Part shown: piece by piece, positions 8,490 to 16,947 of the stretch
Position numbering within the stretch: the stretch's first letter is position 1
Layout of the letters: every line of letters starts with the position of its first letter
NCBI RefSeq assembly: GCF_020176955.2
Contig: NZ_JAIUCZ020000013.1
Span: 239,581-303,580, forward strand
Length of the DNA: 64,000 nucleotides
DNA from: Nocardia sp. alder85J
Lineage (GTDB): Bacteria; Actinomycetota; Actinomycetes; Mycobacteriales; Mycobacteriaceae
Direction of reading: 5' to 3'
Position numbers and translations under genes: made by a program
The notes under the pieces: generated by a model
Told to the model about the DNA's origin: nothing
Seen by the model: the letters and a program-made list of their open reading frames with translations, nothing else
Database searches by the model: none

Positions 8490-9647
8490 ATGACCGTCGC
8501 CCGTCCGGACGAGGTGCGCCGTTTCAACCGAGCCAGTCTGCTGCGCCTGTTGCACGTGGACGGCCCGGCGACGCGTGCTGCGCTGGCAACGGAATTGGGC
8601 CTGAACCGGTCCACGATCAAGATGCTGGTGGACGGGCTGGCCACCGACGGCGTGGTGGAGGAGCGGGTGCCGCGGCTGGCACAGGGTGCGGGCCGGCCGT
8701 CGCTGCTGGTACTGCCGCAGGCGCAGTCGGTGGTGGTGCTCGCCGCCGACGTGCAGGTGGAGCATGCCGGGGTCGCGCTGGTCGGGCTCGGCGGTCAGAT
8801 CCTCGGCCGCAACAGCTGGAATCTGCACGGGCGGCAACGTGATCCGGAGGAGGTCGTGACCCACGTGGCCGAATCGGCCGCGCTGCTGGTCAGCGACCTG
8901 GGTGTGCGGCCGGTGGCCGCGGGCATCTCGGTGCCGGGCGTGGTACGCCGCGCCGACGGGCTGGTGCACGACGCGTCGAATCTCGGCTGGACGGAAGTTC
9001 CACTGGGCGAACGGATGCGCACCGCGCTCGGGGTACCGGTGGTGGTGGGCAACGACGCCGAATTCGGCGCGCTGGCCGAATATGTGCGCGGGGTCGGCCG
9101 CGGCGCCTCGGACGCGGTGTTCGTCTCCGCCGACGTGGGTGTCGGCGGCGGCATCATCGCGCAGGGCGGGCTGCTGCGTGGTTCGGCCGGCTACCTCGGT
9201 GAGATCGGGCATATGACCGTGCATCCCGGGGGCCGGCGCTGCCACTGCGGCAACGAGGGCTGCTGGGAGACCGAGGTCGGCGAGGCGGCGCTGCGGCGCG
9301 CGCTCGGCCTGGACGCGGCCGCCCCGCGCGGTGCGATCGTCGCGGAAATGCGGCAGCTGCAACGAGATTCCGACCCGGTCGGGCGGCTCGGCGAATACCT
9401 CGACTGGCTGATCCTGGGACTGGTCAACGTGGTCAACATCCTCGGCCCCGAACTGGTGGTGCTCGGCGACCTGTTCACCACCCTGCCCGCCGCCGTCGTG
9501 ACCCACGCCGAACAGGAAGTGCACCGGCGCAGCATGATCAGCCGGGCCATCGGCGGCGTGCGCATCGAGAAGTCCTCCCTCGGAGCCGATCTCAAGATCC
9601 TCGGCGCGGCCGAGGCGGCCTTCGAGGACGTCCTCACCGCGGTGTGA
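8490..9647 (+). CDS. ROK-family transcriptional regulator
   Basis: A 385-residue protein with an N-terminal MarR-like helix-turn-helix (RAALATELGLNRSTIKMLVDG, about residues 30-50) joined to a sugar-kinase-like ROK domain. The zinc-binding ROK signature is present as CHCGNEGCWETEVGE (about residues 252-266), and the effector pocket region reads GVSADVGVGGGIIAQGG-like at about 207-222. In Streptomyces coelicolor the ROK regulator Rok7B7 is encoded beside xylFGH, so this protein is the best candidate to bind the palindrome at 4784. A gap of 207 bp without a recognisable gene separates it from the permease gene. Confidence 0.85.
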   Translation: MTVARPDEVRRFNRASLLRLLHVDGPATRAALATELGLNRSTIKMLVDGLATDGVVEERVPRLAQGAGRPSLLVLPQAQSVVVLAADVQVEHAGVALVGLGGQILGRNSWNLHGRQRDPEEVVTHVAESAALLVSDLGVRPVAAGISVPGVVRRADGLVHDASNLGWTEVPLGERMRTALGVPVVVGNDAEFGALAEYVRGVGRGASDAVFVSADVGVGGGIIAQGGLLRGSAGYLGEIGHMTVHPGGRRCHCGNEGCWETEVGEAALRRALGLDAAAPRGAIVAEMRQLQRDSDPVGRLGEYLDWLILGLVNVVNILGPELVVLGDLFTTLPAAVVTHAEQEVHRRSMISRAIGGVRIEKSSLGADLKILGAAEAAFEDVLTAV

Positions 9648-9705
9648 GCCCGCACCTCGTCCGCGAGTCGGCCCGGCTCCCGGCGCCGCCCCGCCACCGC
9701 AGCGC

Positions 9706-9742
9706 CGAACAGCCCTGCGCCACCGGGGCACAGGGCTGTTCG
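9706..9742. terminator. Bidirectional hairpin terminator
   Basis: A perfect 12-bp stem (CGAACAGCCCTG and its complement) with a 13-base loop lies between the convergent ROK regulator and small secreted-protein genes. There is no U tract, as is usual in actinobacterial terminators. Confidence 0.7.
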
Positions 9743-9753
9743 TCGAGGGTCGG

Positions 9754-10017
9754 CTACTGGCCGGGCGGCGGCGGGCATCCCGGCGGCGGGCCCTGCGGAT
9801 CACCCGGCGGGGGACCTTGCGGAGCACCGGGTGGGGGACCCTGCGGAGCACCCGGCGGCGGGCCCTGCCCGTCACCGGGTGGCGGCGGGCACTGCCCCTG
9901 CGGCGGCGGGCCGCCGGGGCCGGGATCGGCGTTTGCGACAGCGGCGCCGAAGCCCAGCGCACTGAGCAAGACGCCACCGGCGACGACGGTCTTCACCAAC
10001 TTCGCCTTCACAGCCAT
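9754..10017 (-). CDS. Small secreted proline-rich protein
   Basis: An 87-residue protein with a clear signal peptide (positive start MAVKAKLVK, hydrophobic core to about residue 25, probable cleavage ANA|DP after residue 30). The mature 57 residues are almost entirely Pro, Gly, Gln and Asp and contain near-identical repeats of the type QGPPPGAP. Two cysteines (in QCPPPP and GCPPPP) frame the repeat region and could pair outside the cell. The signal peptide resembles that of the secreted protein at 19133. Function is unknown; an unstructured wall-associated peptide is plausible. Confidence 0.75.
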   Translation of the reverse strand: MAVKAKLVKTVVAGGVLLSALGFGAAVANADPGPGGPPPQGQCPPPPGDGQGPPPGAPQGPPPGAPQGPPPGDPQGPPPGCPPPPGQ

Positions 10018-10203
10018 ATACGTCCTCTCCTCGATCGGACCGGGTCCGAGTCCGCCGGCCGACCACTGTCGACCGGCGAATCCAGTGTGTTAGCGGGATG
10101 TCGGCCGATGGTTGGTACCGGCTGTGGACCGGTTATGAGCCCCGGTGAATCCTGTGGCCAGCGGTGCGGGCCGTCCCGGCTGTATGAAACGTGGTGCTGC
10201 GAA

Positions 10204-10437
10204 TCAGAACTCGAGTTCGGTCCACGAAATGTCGAGGGGGAAGGGGAAATCGACTGTGATGCCATCGGTATCGGCGCTGCACCACTCGCCCGCGAGGACA
10301 GAGAAGGCGGGATGCAGCGGCGTGACTCCGGCAGGCAGATCCTTCGGCCCGTGCCCGAGCGCCCAGGCCCGCACGATCGCGATGCGTCGAGGGTCACGGC
10401 CGATCTGGACTTCCCAGTACCCGGTAGTGGTCACCAT
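10204..10437 (-). CDS. Small conserved-looking hypothetical protein
   Basis: A 77-residue frame beginning MVTTTGYWEVQIGRDPRRI and rich in Trp, Asp and aliphatic residues, without signal peptide or membrane segment. Composition and third-position bias look coding, and it lies alone between the Pro-rich secreted protein and the DUF5666-like gene on the same strand. No domain is recognised. It may be a small soluble protein; identity is unknown. Confidence 0.5.
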   Translation of the reverse strand: MVTTTGYWEVQIGRDPRRIAIVRAWALGHGPKDLPAGVTPLHPAFSVLAGEWCSADTDGITVDFPFPLDISWTELEF

Positions 10438-10514
10438 GACCGCTGGTCACGACGTTTCCGGCTGACGCACCCGTTGCGGTGTGCGGTGCGCCGGTCGATC
10501 GCGGACGGGCCGGC

Positions 10515-11333
10515 TCAGCCGGCGGCCATGGGCTGGCCGCCCGGCGGCAGGGTCTGGCCGTTGCTGTTGAATTGGCCTGGGCCGCCGCCGTTTCGGCCGC
10601 CGGGGCCGCCGAATCCGCCCTGGCCGCCCGGCCCGCCTTGCCCGCCGAACCGGCCGCCGGAGTCGGCCAGGCCGCCGGTTCCGGTGCGGCGGCCGGTGCC
10701 GCCGCCGGTGGCCGTGCTCTCGGAAATGGTGGTGGCGATGGCCGTATCGCCGGACTGGGTGGCGAGGATACGGACGGTGTCGCCTACCTTGACCGCGGAG
10801 GCGCCGGTGGTGGCGGCGACGATCGTATAGGTGTGGGTGTAGTCGTCGGTGCTCTTGGCGGTGATCGAATCGGCGGAGACGGCGGTCACCGTGCCGAGCT
10901 GGGTCAGTTCGGTCATGTAGCCGTTGCTGCCGTCGGCGATCGTGAACTGGCCGTGCAGGGCGGCGGCCGGGCCCGCGCCGGCGCGGCCGGTCTCGGCCCG
11001 ACCGTCGGCGCCCTGCCCGCCGCGCTGGGACTGACCGCCGGGACCGCCGTTCACGGCCATCCCGGGGCCGCCAGCCGGGCGATGCTCGCCGGAGGAGTGG
11101 CCGGAGGCGGCGTAGATCACGCCCGCGCCGCCCGCGGCGATCACGGCCGCGATGCCGACGGCGGCCAGGGACTTCCTCGTGGTCCACGGCGAGGGCGCCT
11201 GCTGCGGCGCACCCCAGGCCTGCTGGTCGAACGGCGGCGGCGCGGCGATCGGCTCGGTCGGGTGGGTACGGTCGTACTCCGGGGTGCCGGGTCGGGGCTC
11301 GGGGCCGGACGGATCGGCCGGAGGCTGGGTCAT
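10515..11333 (-). CDS. Membrane-anchored DUF5666-like protein
   Basis: A 272-residue protein. The cytoplasmic N-terminus is Pro-rich, a single membrane segment (about residues 54-74, SLAAVGIAAVIAAGGAGVIYAA) follows, and the exterior part has a Gly/Arg-rich spacer, then a beta-rich domain of about 80 residues (GQFTIADGSNGYMTELTQLG to DTAIATTI) that matches the general pattern of DUF5666. The C-terminus is a Gly-rich tail (about 215-272). ATG 11333 is chosen because the frame further upstream reads as untranslated leader. It is transcribed divergently from the two-component genes at 11569, suggesting a functional link with that signalling pair. Biochemical role is unknown. Confidence 0.7.
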   Translation of the reverse strand: MTQPPADPSGPEPRPGTPEYDRTHPTEPIAAPPPFDQQAWGAPQQAPSPWTTRKSLAAVGIAAVIAAGGAGVIYAASGHSSGEHRPAGGPGMAVNGGPGGQSQRGGQGADGRAETGRAGAGPAAALHGQFTIADGSNGYMTELTQLGTVTAVSADSITAKSTDDYTHTYTIVAATTGASAVKVGDTVRILATQSGDTAIATTISESTATGGGTGRRTGTGGLADSGGRFGGQGGPGGQGGFGGPGGRNGGGPGQFNSNGQTLPPGGQPMAAG

Positions 11334-11568
11334 GATCGGTGTGCTCCCTCGGTTGTCGGACTGTCGCGGCGGCGGCCGCGCTTGGTCCCACCGTCGGGGC
11401 CGAAGCTTCGGGGGCGCTGTGCCGGTAGTCCGGGTTGACTGTGCGCGCCTGAGGGTTCGCTGTGCGTGTGGCATTCTGAGCTGAGCTCGATGTCACCACC
11501 AGGTATTTCACAGGTTGGGCACAGGTCCGGCCAAGCTGGCGCCGAGCTCGCACATGAAGGATGTCCCG

Positions 11569-12315
11569 GTGCCCACGAGCAGTACCAACACCCAGACCGA
11601 ACGAACCGTGATGCGCCGCGCCGACGGTAGCCCGATCAGCGTCCTCGTCGTCGACGACGAGCCCATGCTGGCGGAGATGTTGTGCATGGCCCTGCGGTAC
11701 GAGGGATGGGAGACCGCGAGCGCCGGAGACGGGCGGTCGGCGATCTCGAAGGCCCGTGACCTGCGGCCGGACGTGGTGGTGCTGGACGTGATGCTGCCGG
11801 ACATGACCGGCCTGGACGTGTTGCTGCGGCTGCGCAAGCACATCCCGCACCTGCCGGTGCTGCTGCTCACCGCCAAGGATTCCGTCGAGGACCGCATCGC
11901 CGGGCTGACCGCCGGTGGCGACGACTACGTCACCAAGCCGTTCAGCATCGAGGAGGTCGTGCTGCGGTTGCGCGCGCTGCTGCGGCGGACCGGCATCAGC
12001 GGTCACGACGCCGGTGTCCAACTGGTCGTCGGTGACCTGGTGCTGGACGAGGACAGTCACGAGGTGACCCGCGCCGGCGAGCCGATCCAGCTGACCTCCA
12101 CCGAATTCGAACTGCTGCGCTTCTTCATGCGCAACCCGAAGCGGGTGCTGAGCAAGGCGCAGATCCTGGACCGGGTGTGGAGCTACGATTTCGGCGGCCG
12201 ATCCAACATCGTGGAGCTCTACGTGTCCTATCTACGGAAGAAGATCGACAACGGCCGGGAACCGATGATCCACACCTTGCGCGGGTCCGGCTATGTGCTC
12301 AAGCCGGCCGGCTGA
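11569..12315 (+). CDS. OmpR-family response regulator
   Basis: A 248-residue regulator with receiver domain (acidic DDE at 29-31, phosphoacceptor D73 in VVVLDVMLPDM, conserved lysine in VTKPF) and a C-terminal winged-helix DNA-binding domain ending VSYLRKKID and TLRGSGYVLKPAG. GTG 11569 is preferred because AAGGA at 11557-11561 sits 7 bases upstream; ATG 11554 and ATG 11611 are alternatives. The mycobacterial TrcR/TcrX group is the closest recognisable type. The histidine kinase gene overlaps its 3' end. Confidence 0.9.
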   Translation: MPTSSTNTQTERTVMRRADGSPISVLVVDDEPMLAEMLCMALRYEGWETASAGDGRSAISKARDLRPDVVVLDVMLPDMTGLDVLLRLRKHIPHLPVLLLTAKDSVEDRIAGLTAGGDDYVTKPFSIEEVVLRLRALLRRTGISGHDAGVQLVVGDLVLDEDSHEVTRAGEPIQLTSTEFELLRFFMRNPKRVLSKAQILDRVWSYDFGGRSNIVELYVSYLRKKIDNGREPMIHTLRGSGYVLKPAG

Positions 12316-14425
12316 ATCCGGTCGCCGCCGCGGATTCTGGCGGCCGCGGCACTGGTCGCTGCGCCTGCGGCTGCTGGCGGGGCAGGTGCTGCTGCTGGTC
12401 GCCGTCGTGACGGGGGTCGGTGCGGTCACCGAGATCGCGTTGCAGCAGTTCCTCGTGCATCAGCTGGACGTCCAGCTCTACGACCTGCAGAACCCGTCGC
12501 TGGTGGATGTCGGTGGCGGGCCCCGGCTGGGACCGCGGCCGACCGAGCTGCCCTGGCCGCCGGCTCCCGCCGCCGAAACCCAGACCGCGACGATCCCGCC
12601 GGTCGCATCGCCGACCGCGGCGCCGGACACTTCGTCGGAGGGCGCCGAACCGGGGTCGCCGCCGCCGGGTGGCATGCTCCGGCAGCCGCCGATCGGGGGC
12701 GAGGATTTCGGCAACGGGCCGCCCGGGCCGCCCGATCCCCCCGGCGGGTGGTCCGGTGACGATCCGCCACTCCAGACGCGCGGCGGTTCGCCGCCGGGCG
12801 GCACCGGCGGTGGCAACGGTACGGGTGGCGGCGGTACCGGTCCCGGCGCAGGCGGCGGTGGGACCGGTACTGGTGGCGGTGGTTCCGGCGCCGGCACGGG
12901 ACCTGGTTCCGGCACCGGGCCGTCCGGGCCGACCGGCTTCGGCACCGGACCAGGACCGGGCGGAGTGGGTCCGGGCCTGGGCGTACCGCACGGGATGCCC
13001 GGCGGCGGCATGCGGGGCGCGAGTATGGACTCGATGTTCTCGGCCCGCACCCGGCCCGCGCAACTGTCCCCGGACCCGGAGCCCACCGATCAGCCGTCCT
13101 CGCCCCTTGCTTCCACCCCTGCCCCGACTCCGGCTCCCCGGCCCGCGCAGCAGCCGAGGGTCAGCACCGCGGGCCCGTCGTTCCTGCATCGCGGCGGCAT
13201 CCAGTCCGGTTCGCTGGGCGCGATCATCAACCACGGCGTGGTCACCTCGGCCGGGCGCATCGCTGTCGACGGCACCCAGGCCGACCTGTCGGCGCTGGCG
13301 AAACGGCAGCTGGCCGAGGTGCCGGCCGACAGCGTGCCGGTGACCGTCGGTCTCGACGGCGCCGGCCGCTACCGGGTGATCGCCGATCCGACCTGGGACG
13401 GCACGGTGGTGGTCACCGGTCTGCCGATGGCGGGTGTGGACGCGATCCTGATGCGCGCGCTGGTGGTGACGGTGGTCGTCACCGCGGTCGCGCTGAGCAT
13501 CTCGATCACCCTCGGCGTCTGGCTGATCCGCCGTTCGCTCAATCCGCTGACCCGGGTCGCGGTGACCGCCGCGCGGGTCGCGGACCTGCGGCTGGATCGC
13601 GGCGAGGTGGCGCTGCCGGTGCGGGTGCCCGCCGGTGATGCCGATCCTGCCACCGAGGTGGGCCGGCTCGGCGAGGCCGTCAACCGGATGCTCGATCACA
13701 TCGCCGACGCGTTGTCGTCGCGGCACGCCAGCGAGACCCGGGTCCGGCAGTTCCTCGCCGACGCCAGTCACGAACTGCGCACCCCGCTGGCCGCGATCCG
13801 CGGCTACACCGAACTCGCCCAGCGCGACCGCCACGACATGTCTGCCCAGGCCGCGGACGCGATGGCCCGCGTCGACGCCGCCGCCCGCCGGATGTCGGCG
13901 CTGGTGGAGGACATGCTGCTGCTGGCCCGCCTGGACTCCGGCCGATCCCTGGAACGCGAACCGGTGGACCTGACCCAGCTGACCGTCGACGCCATCAGCG
14001 ACGCCCACATCGCGGGCCGGGGCCATCGCTGGGATCTGGACCTGCCCGACGAGCCGGTGGTGGTGGCCGGGGACAGCGTCCGCCTGCATCAGGTGCTGTC
14101 GAACCTGCTCACCAACGCGCGTGTGCACACCCCGCCCGGCACGACCGTGACGGTGGGTCTCGACTTCGACGGCGACGGCGCGGTCTGGCGGGTGTGCGAC
14201 GACGGGCCGGGCATCCCGAAGACCCTGCAACACGAGGTGTTCGAGCGTTTCGCCCGCGGTGACACCTCGCGGTCGCGGCAGGCGGGCAGCACCGGGCTGG
14301 GCCTGGCGATCGTCGCCGCGGTGGTGAAGGCCCACGACGGCACCATCGACGTGCACAGCGTGCCCGGCGCCACCACCTTCACCGTCCGGTTGCCCGGCCG
14401 GGCCGCCCCGGTGGCCGGGTCCTGA
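12293..14425 (+). CDS. Sensor histidine kinase with a giant Gly/Pro-rich extracytoplasmic domain
   Basis: A 710-residue membrane kinase. TM1 spans about residues 25-47 and TM2 about 386-412; HAMP follows at 413-475, the HisKA phosphoacceptor H493 in DASHELRTP, then HATPase with N-box NLLTNARVHTP and G-box DDGPGIP. The roughly 340-residue external region is exceptional: residues 74-290 are Pro, Gly, Thr and Ser low-complexity sequence, and only 300-380 looks folded. Ordinary sensors of this class have about 100-150 external residues. ATG 12293 overlaps the regulator gene by 23 bases. It should phosphorylate the response regulator encoded just upstream; the stimulus is unknown but probably envelope-related given the neighbours. 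Confidence 0.85.
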   Translation: MCSSRPAESGRRRGFWRPRHWSLRLRLLAGQVLLLVAVVTGVGAVTEIALQQFLVHQLDVQLYDLQNPSLVDVGGGPRLGPRPTELPWPPAPAAETQTATIPPVASPTAAPDTSSEGAEPGSPPPGGMLRQPPIGGEDFGNGPPGPPDPPGGWSGDDPPLQTRGGSPPGGTGGGNGTGGGGTGPGAGGGGTGTGGGGSGAGTGPGSGTGPSGPTGFGTGPGPGGVGPGLGVPHGMPGGGMRGASMDSMFSARTRPAQLSPDPEPTDQPSSPLASTPAPTPAPRPAQQPRVSTAGPSFLHRGGIQSGSLGAIINHGVVTSAGRIAVDGTQADLSALAKRQLAEVPADSVPVTVGLDGAGRYRVIADPTWDGTVVVTGLPMAGVDAILMRALVVTVVVTAVALSISITLGVWLIRRSLNPLTRVAVTAARVADLRLDRGEVALPVRVPAGDADPATEVGRLGEAVNRMLDHIADALSSRHASETRVRQFLADASHELRTPLAAIRGYTELAQRDRHDMSAQAADAMARVDAAARRMSALVEDMLLLARLDSGRSLEREPVDLTQLTVDAISDAHIAGRGHRWDLDLPDEPVVVAGDSVRLHQVLSNLLTNARVHTPPGTTVTVGLDFDGDGAVWRVCDDGPGIPKTLQHEVFERFARGDTSRSRQAGSTGLGLAIVAAVVKAHDGTIDVHSVPGATTFTVRLPGRAAPVAGS

Positions 14426-14499
14426 TCGGGGCCAGGCTCCCAGCCAACACACAGCCCCGGTGCAGGCCGGGCGCATCCAGCGCCAGCAGGATCGGGAAT

Positions 14500-16659
14500 G
14501 TGACGACGACTGTATTGGAACCCGTGACCGCGCCCGCCGGCCCGCCGCAGCCGGCCAGGGACCGCTCGGCGGTGTGGCGGCGGCTGTCGCTGGCGGCGCT
14601 GCTGGTGGCGACCGCGGCGTTGTATCTGTGGGACCTCGGCGCCGGTGGCTGGGCCAATCAGTTCTACGCCGCGGCCGTGCAGGCCGGGTCGTCGAGCTGG
14701 AAGGCGATGCTGTTCGGGTCCAGCGACGCGGCCAACGCCATCACCGTGGACAAGACACCCGGTGCGCTGTGGGTGATGGACCTCTCCGCGCGGATCTTCG
14801 GATTCAACGCGTGGAGCCTGCTGGCGCCGCAGGCCCTGGAGGGCGTCGCGGCGGTGGCCGTGCTCTACGCCGCGGTGCGGCGGGTCGGCGGGCACGGCGC
14901 CGGGCTGATCGCCGGCGCGGTGCTGGCGTCGACGCCGGTGGCGGCGTTGATGTTCCGCTACGACAACCCGGATGCCCTGCTGGTGCTGATGCTCACCGTG
15001 GCGGCCTACTGCGTGCTGCGAGCGATCGAGAAGTACGCCGCCGCCTGGTGGTTGCCGCTGGCGGGCGCCGCGGTCGGCTTCGCCTTCCTGGCCAAGATGA
15101 TGCAGGCGTTCCTGGTGCTGCCCGCCTTCGCGGTGGCGTATCTGCTTGCGGCGCACGGAAGTTGGGGCAGCAAGCTGCGGCGATCGGCGGCCGCGCTGTT
15201 GGCGCTGGTGGTCTCGGCGGGCTGGTTCCTGGCGCTGGTGGCGCTGTGGCCGGCGAGTTCGCGGCCGTACATCGGTGGCTCCCAGCACAACAGCGTGCTC
15301 GAATTGGCACTGGGCTACAACGGCGTCGGCCGGATCACCGGCAACGAGACCGGCGGTCTGGGCAACACCAATTTCGATGTCGGCTGGGACCGGCTGTTCG
15401 GCGACCAGATGGGTGGTGACATCGCCTGGCTGCTGCCGGCGGCGCTGATCCTGGGCGTGGCCGGGCTGTGGGCGTTGCGCACGGCGCCGCGCACCGATGC
15501 GGCACGGGCCGCGCTGGTGCTGTGGCTGGGCTGGCTCGTCGTCACCGGTGCGGTCTTCAGCTACGCCAACGGGATTCTGCATCCCTACTACACCATCGCG
15601 CTGGCGCCCGCGATCGGCGGTGCGGCCGGTGTGGGTGCGAGCCTGATGTGGCAGCGGCGCAACGATATTCGTGCCACCGCGGTGCTGTCGGGCACGATGG
15701 TGGTGACCGTGATACTCGCCGATGTGCTGTTGCGCCGTACGCCGCAATGGAATTCGTGGCTGGTGCCGGTGGTGACGGTGGCCGGGGTGGTCGCGGCCGT
15801 GGCGCTGCTGTTCGCCGGACGGCTGGCCCGGCCGGTGGCCGCGGCGGCGGTGGTACTGGCCGTCGCGGCGGGACTGGCCGGGCCCGTGGCGTATTCGATC
15901 GCGACGGCGGCGACCAGCCACGGTGGCGCCATCCCGTCGGCGGGCCCCGGCGGCTTCGGCTTCGGCGGGCACGGGCCGGGTGGCGGTGGTGGTAACCGGA
16001 ACGGCGGTGGGGCAAAGGGTTCCGGTGGTTGGCGCAACGGCGGGGGAGCGCCAGGTATGCCCGGTGGTGGTAACGCCGGATTCGGCGGCAACACCGGTGC
16101 GGGTGGTAACGCGGCGCCGGGTAACCGCGGTGCGGGCGGGACCGGTCGCGTGGGTGGCAATTCCGGTTCCGGAGGTACTGCCGCGCCGGGTAATGCCGGT
16201 GCGGGTGGGAACGCTGCGGGTGGAAATGCCGGTCCCGGTGGCGCTTCCGGTCCGGGTGGCAATGGTGGTCCGGGTGGATTCGGCGGGATGTTCGGGGAAT
16301 CGTCCGCCAGTGCGCAGGTGGTCACCGCGTTGCGGGCCGATGCCGGGAACTACACCTGGGTGGCCGCCACGATCGGCTCCAACAATGCCGCCAACTATCA
16401 GCTGGCGACCCGGGATCCGGTGATGGCGATCGGCGGCTACAACGCCACCGACCCCGCGCCCACCCTGGACCAGTTCCGGAACTACGTGGCGCAGCACAAG
16501 ATCCACTACTTCATCGACGGTTCGGTGATGGGCGGGATGCGAGGCGCCAACAGCGGCGGCAGTACCGCGGCGACGGAGATCTCCGCCTGGGTGAAGGCCG
16601 ATTTCACCGCGCAGACGATCGACGGCGTCACCGTCTACGACCTCACCACGGGATCCTGA
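14500..16659 (+). CDS. PMT/ArnT-type (GT39-like) membrane glycosyltransferase A
   Basis: A 719-residue protein with about ten to twelve membrane segments and features of polyprenyl-phosphate-sugar glycosyltransferases: ITVDKTPGALWVMDLSARIFG in the first external loop and FRYDNPDALLVLMLTVAAY. A Gly/Asn-rich external linker (about residues 485-600) precedes a C-terminal soluble domain that ends TIDGVTVYDLTTGS. Such enzymes transfer sugars from lipid carriers to acceptors outside the membrane, typically in wall or protein glycosylation. GTG 14500 follows an AGGA-containing leader. It is a close paralogue of the gene at 16948, and both lie directly after the two-component system. Confidence 0.8.
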   Translation: MTTTVLEPVTAPAGPPQPARDRSAVWRRLSLAALLVATAALYLWDLGAGGWANQFYAAAVQAGSSSWKAMLFGSSDAANAITVDKTPGALWVMDLSARIFGFNAWSLLAPQALEGVAAVAVLYAAVRRVGGHGAGLIAGAVLASTPVAALMFRYDNPDALLVLMLTVAAYCVLRAIEKYAAAWWLPLAGAAVGFAFLAKMMQAFLVLPAFAVAYLLAAHGSWGSKLRRSAAALLALVVSAGWFLALVALWPASSRPYIGGSQHNSVLELALGYNGVGRITGNETGGLGNTNFDVGWDRLFGDQMGGDIAWLLPAALILGVAGLWALRTAPRTDAARAALVLWLGWLVVTGAVFSYANGILHPYYTIALAPAIGGAAGVGASLMWQRRNDIRATAVLSGTMVVTVILADVLLRRTPQWNSWLVPVVTVAGVVAAVALLFAGRLARPVAAAAVVLAVAAGLAGPVAYSIATAATSHGGAIPSAGPGGFGFGGHGPGGGGGNRNGGGAKGSGGWRNGGGAPGMPGGGNAGFGGNTGAGGNAAPGNRGAGGTGRVGGNSGSGGTAAPGNAGAGGNAAGGNAGPGGASGPGGNGGPGGFGGMFGESSASAQVVTALRADAGNYTWVAATIGSNNAANYQLATRDPVMAIGGYNATDPAPTLDQFRNYVAQHKIHYFIDGSVMGGMRGANSGGSTAATEISAWVKADFTAQTIDGVTVYDLTTGS

Positions 16660-16680
16660 CCGGCGGATCGGAACATGCGA

Positions 16681-16713
16681 GCGGCCCCGGAAGCATCGAG
16701 CTTCCGGGGCCGC
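16681..16713. terminator. Strong hairpin terminator
   Basis: A perfect 13-bp stem (GCGGCCCCGGAAG and its complement) around a CATCGAG loop, located between the end of glycosyltransferase A and the 3' end of the tRNA gene on the other strand. It can serve both transcripts. Confidence 0.8.
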
Positions 16714-16720
16714 TGTGTGA

Positions 16721-16792
16721 GCGGATGACGGGATTCGAACCCGCGACCCTCACCTTGGCAAGGTGATGCGCTACCAACTGCGCTACATCCGC
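16721..16792 (-). tRNA. tRNA-Gly (anticodon GCC)
   Basis: On the minus strand the sequence folds into a complete cloverleaf of 72 nt: acceptor arms GCGGATG and CATCCGC pair perfectly, the D arm is GCGCAGTTGGTAGCGC, the anticodon stem-loop is CACCTTGCCAAGGTG with anticodon GCC, and the T arm is CGGGTTCGAATCCCG. No CCA is encoded. It sits between two paralogous glycosyltransferase genes. Confidence 0.97.
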
Positions 16793-16947
16793 GTGTCGCC
16801 TTCTGGCAACGCGAAAGAACAATAACCCACGCCCGCGTGAAACTGCGAATCCCCAGGTCGCGTGGTTCTCAGCGAACTCTCGGCGTGGACAAATCTCCGC
16901 TGCAAACGGCGGGCCGACGATGGAGTCAACCCAGGAGAGGACCTGAC

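Noticed and set aside
9780..9890. Short regular repeats that resemble a CRISPR-like array
   Set aside because: They are codon repeats of a Pro-rich secreted protein with no spacers.
12299..14476. A 725-codon minus-strand frame opposite the histidine kinase
   Set aside because: Composition is typical of a shadow frame, and the plus strand encodes an unmistakable kinase.
14089..16506. An 805-codon minus-strand frame opposite glycosyltransferase A
   Set aside because: It is made of Arg/His/Thr-rich nonsense opposite a conserved membrane enzyme.
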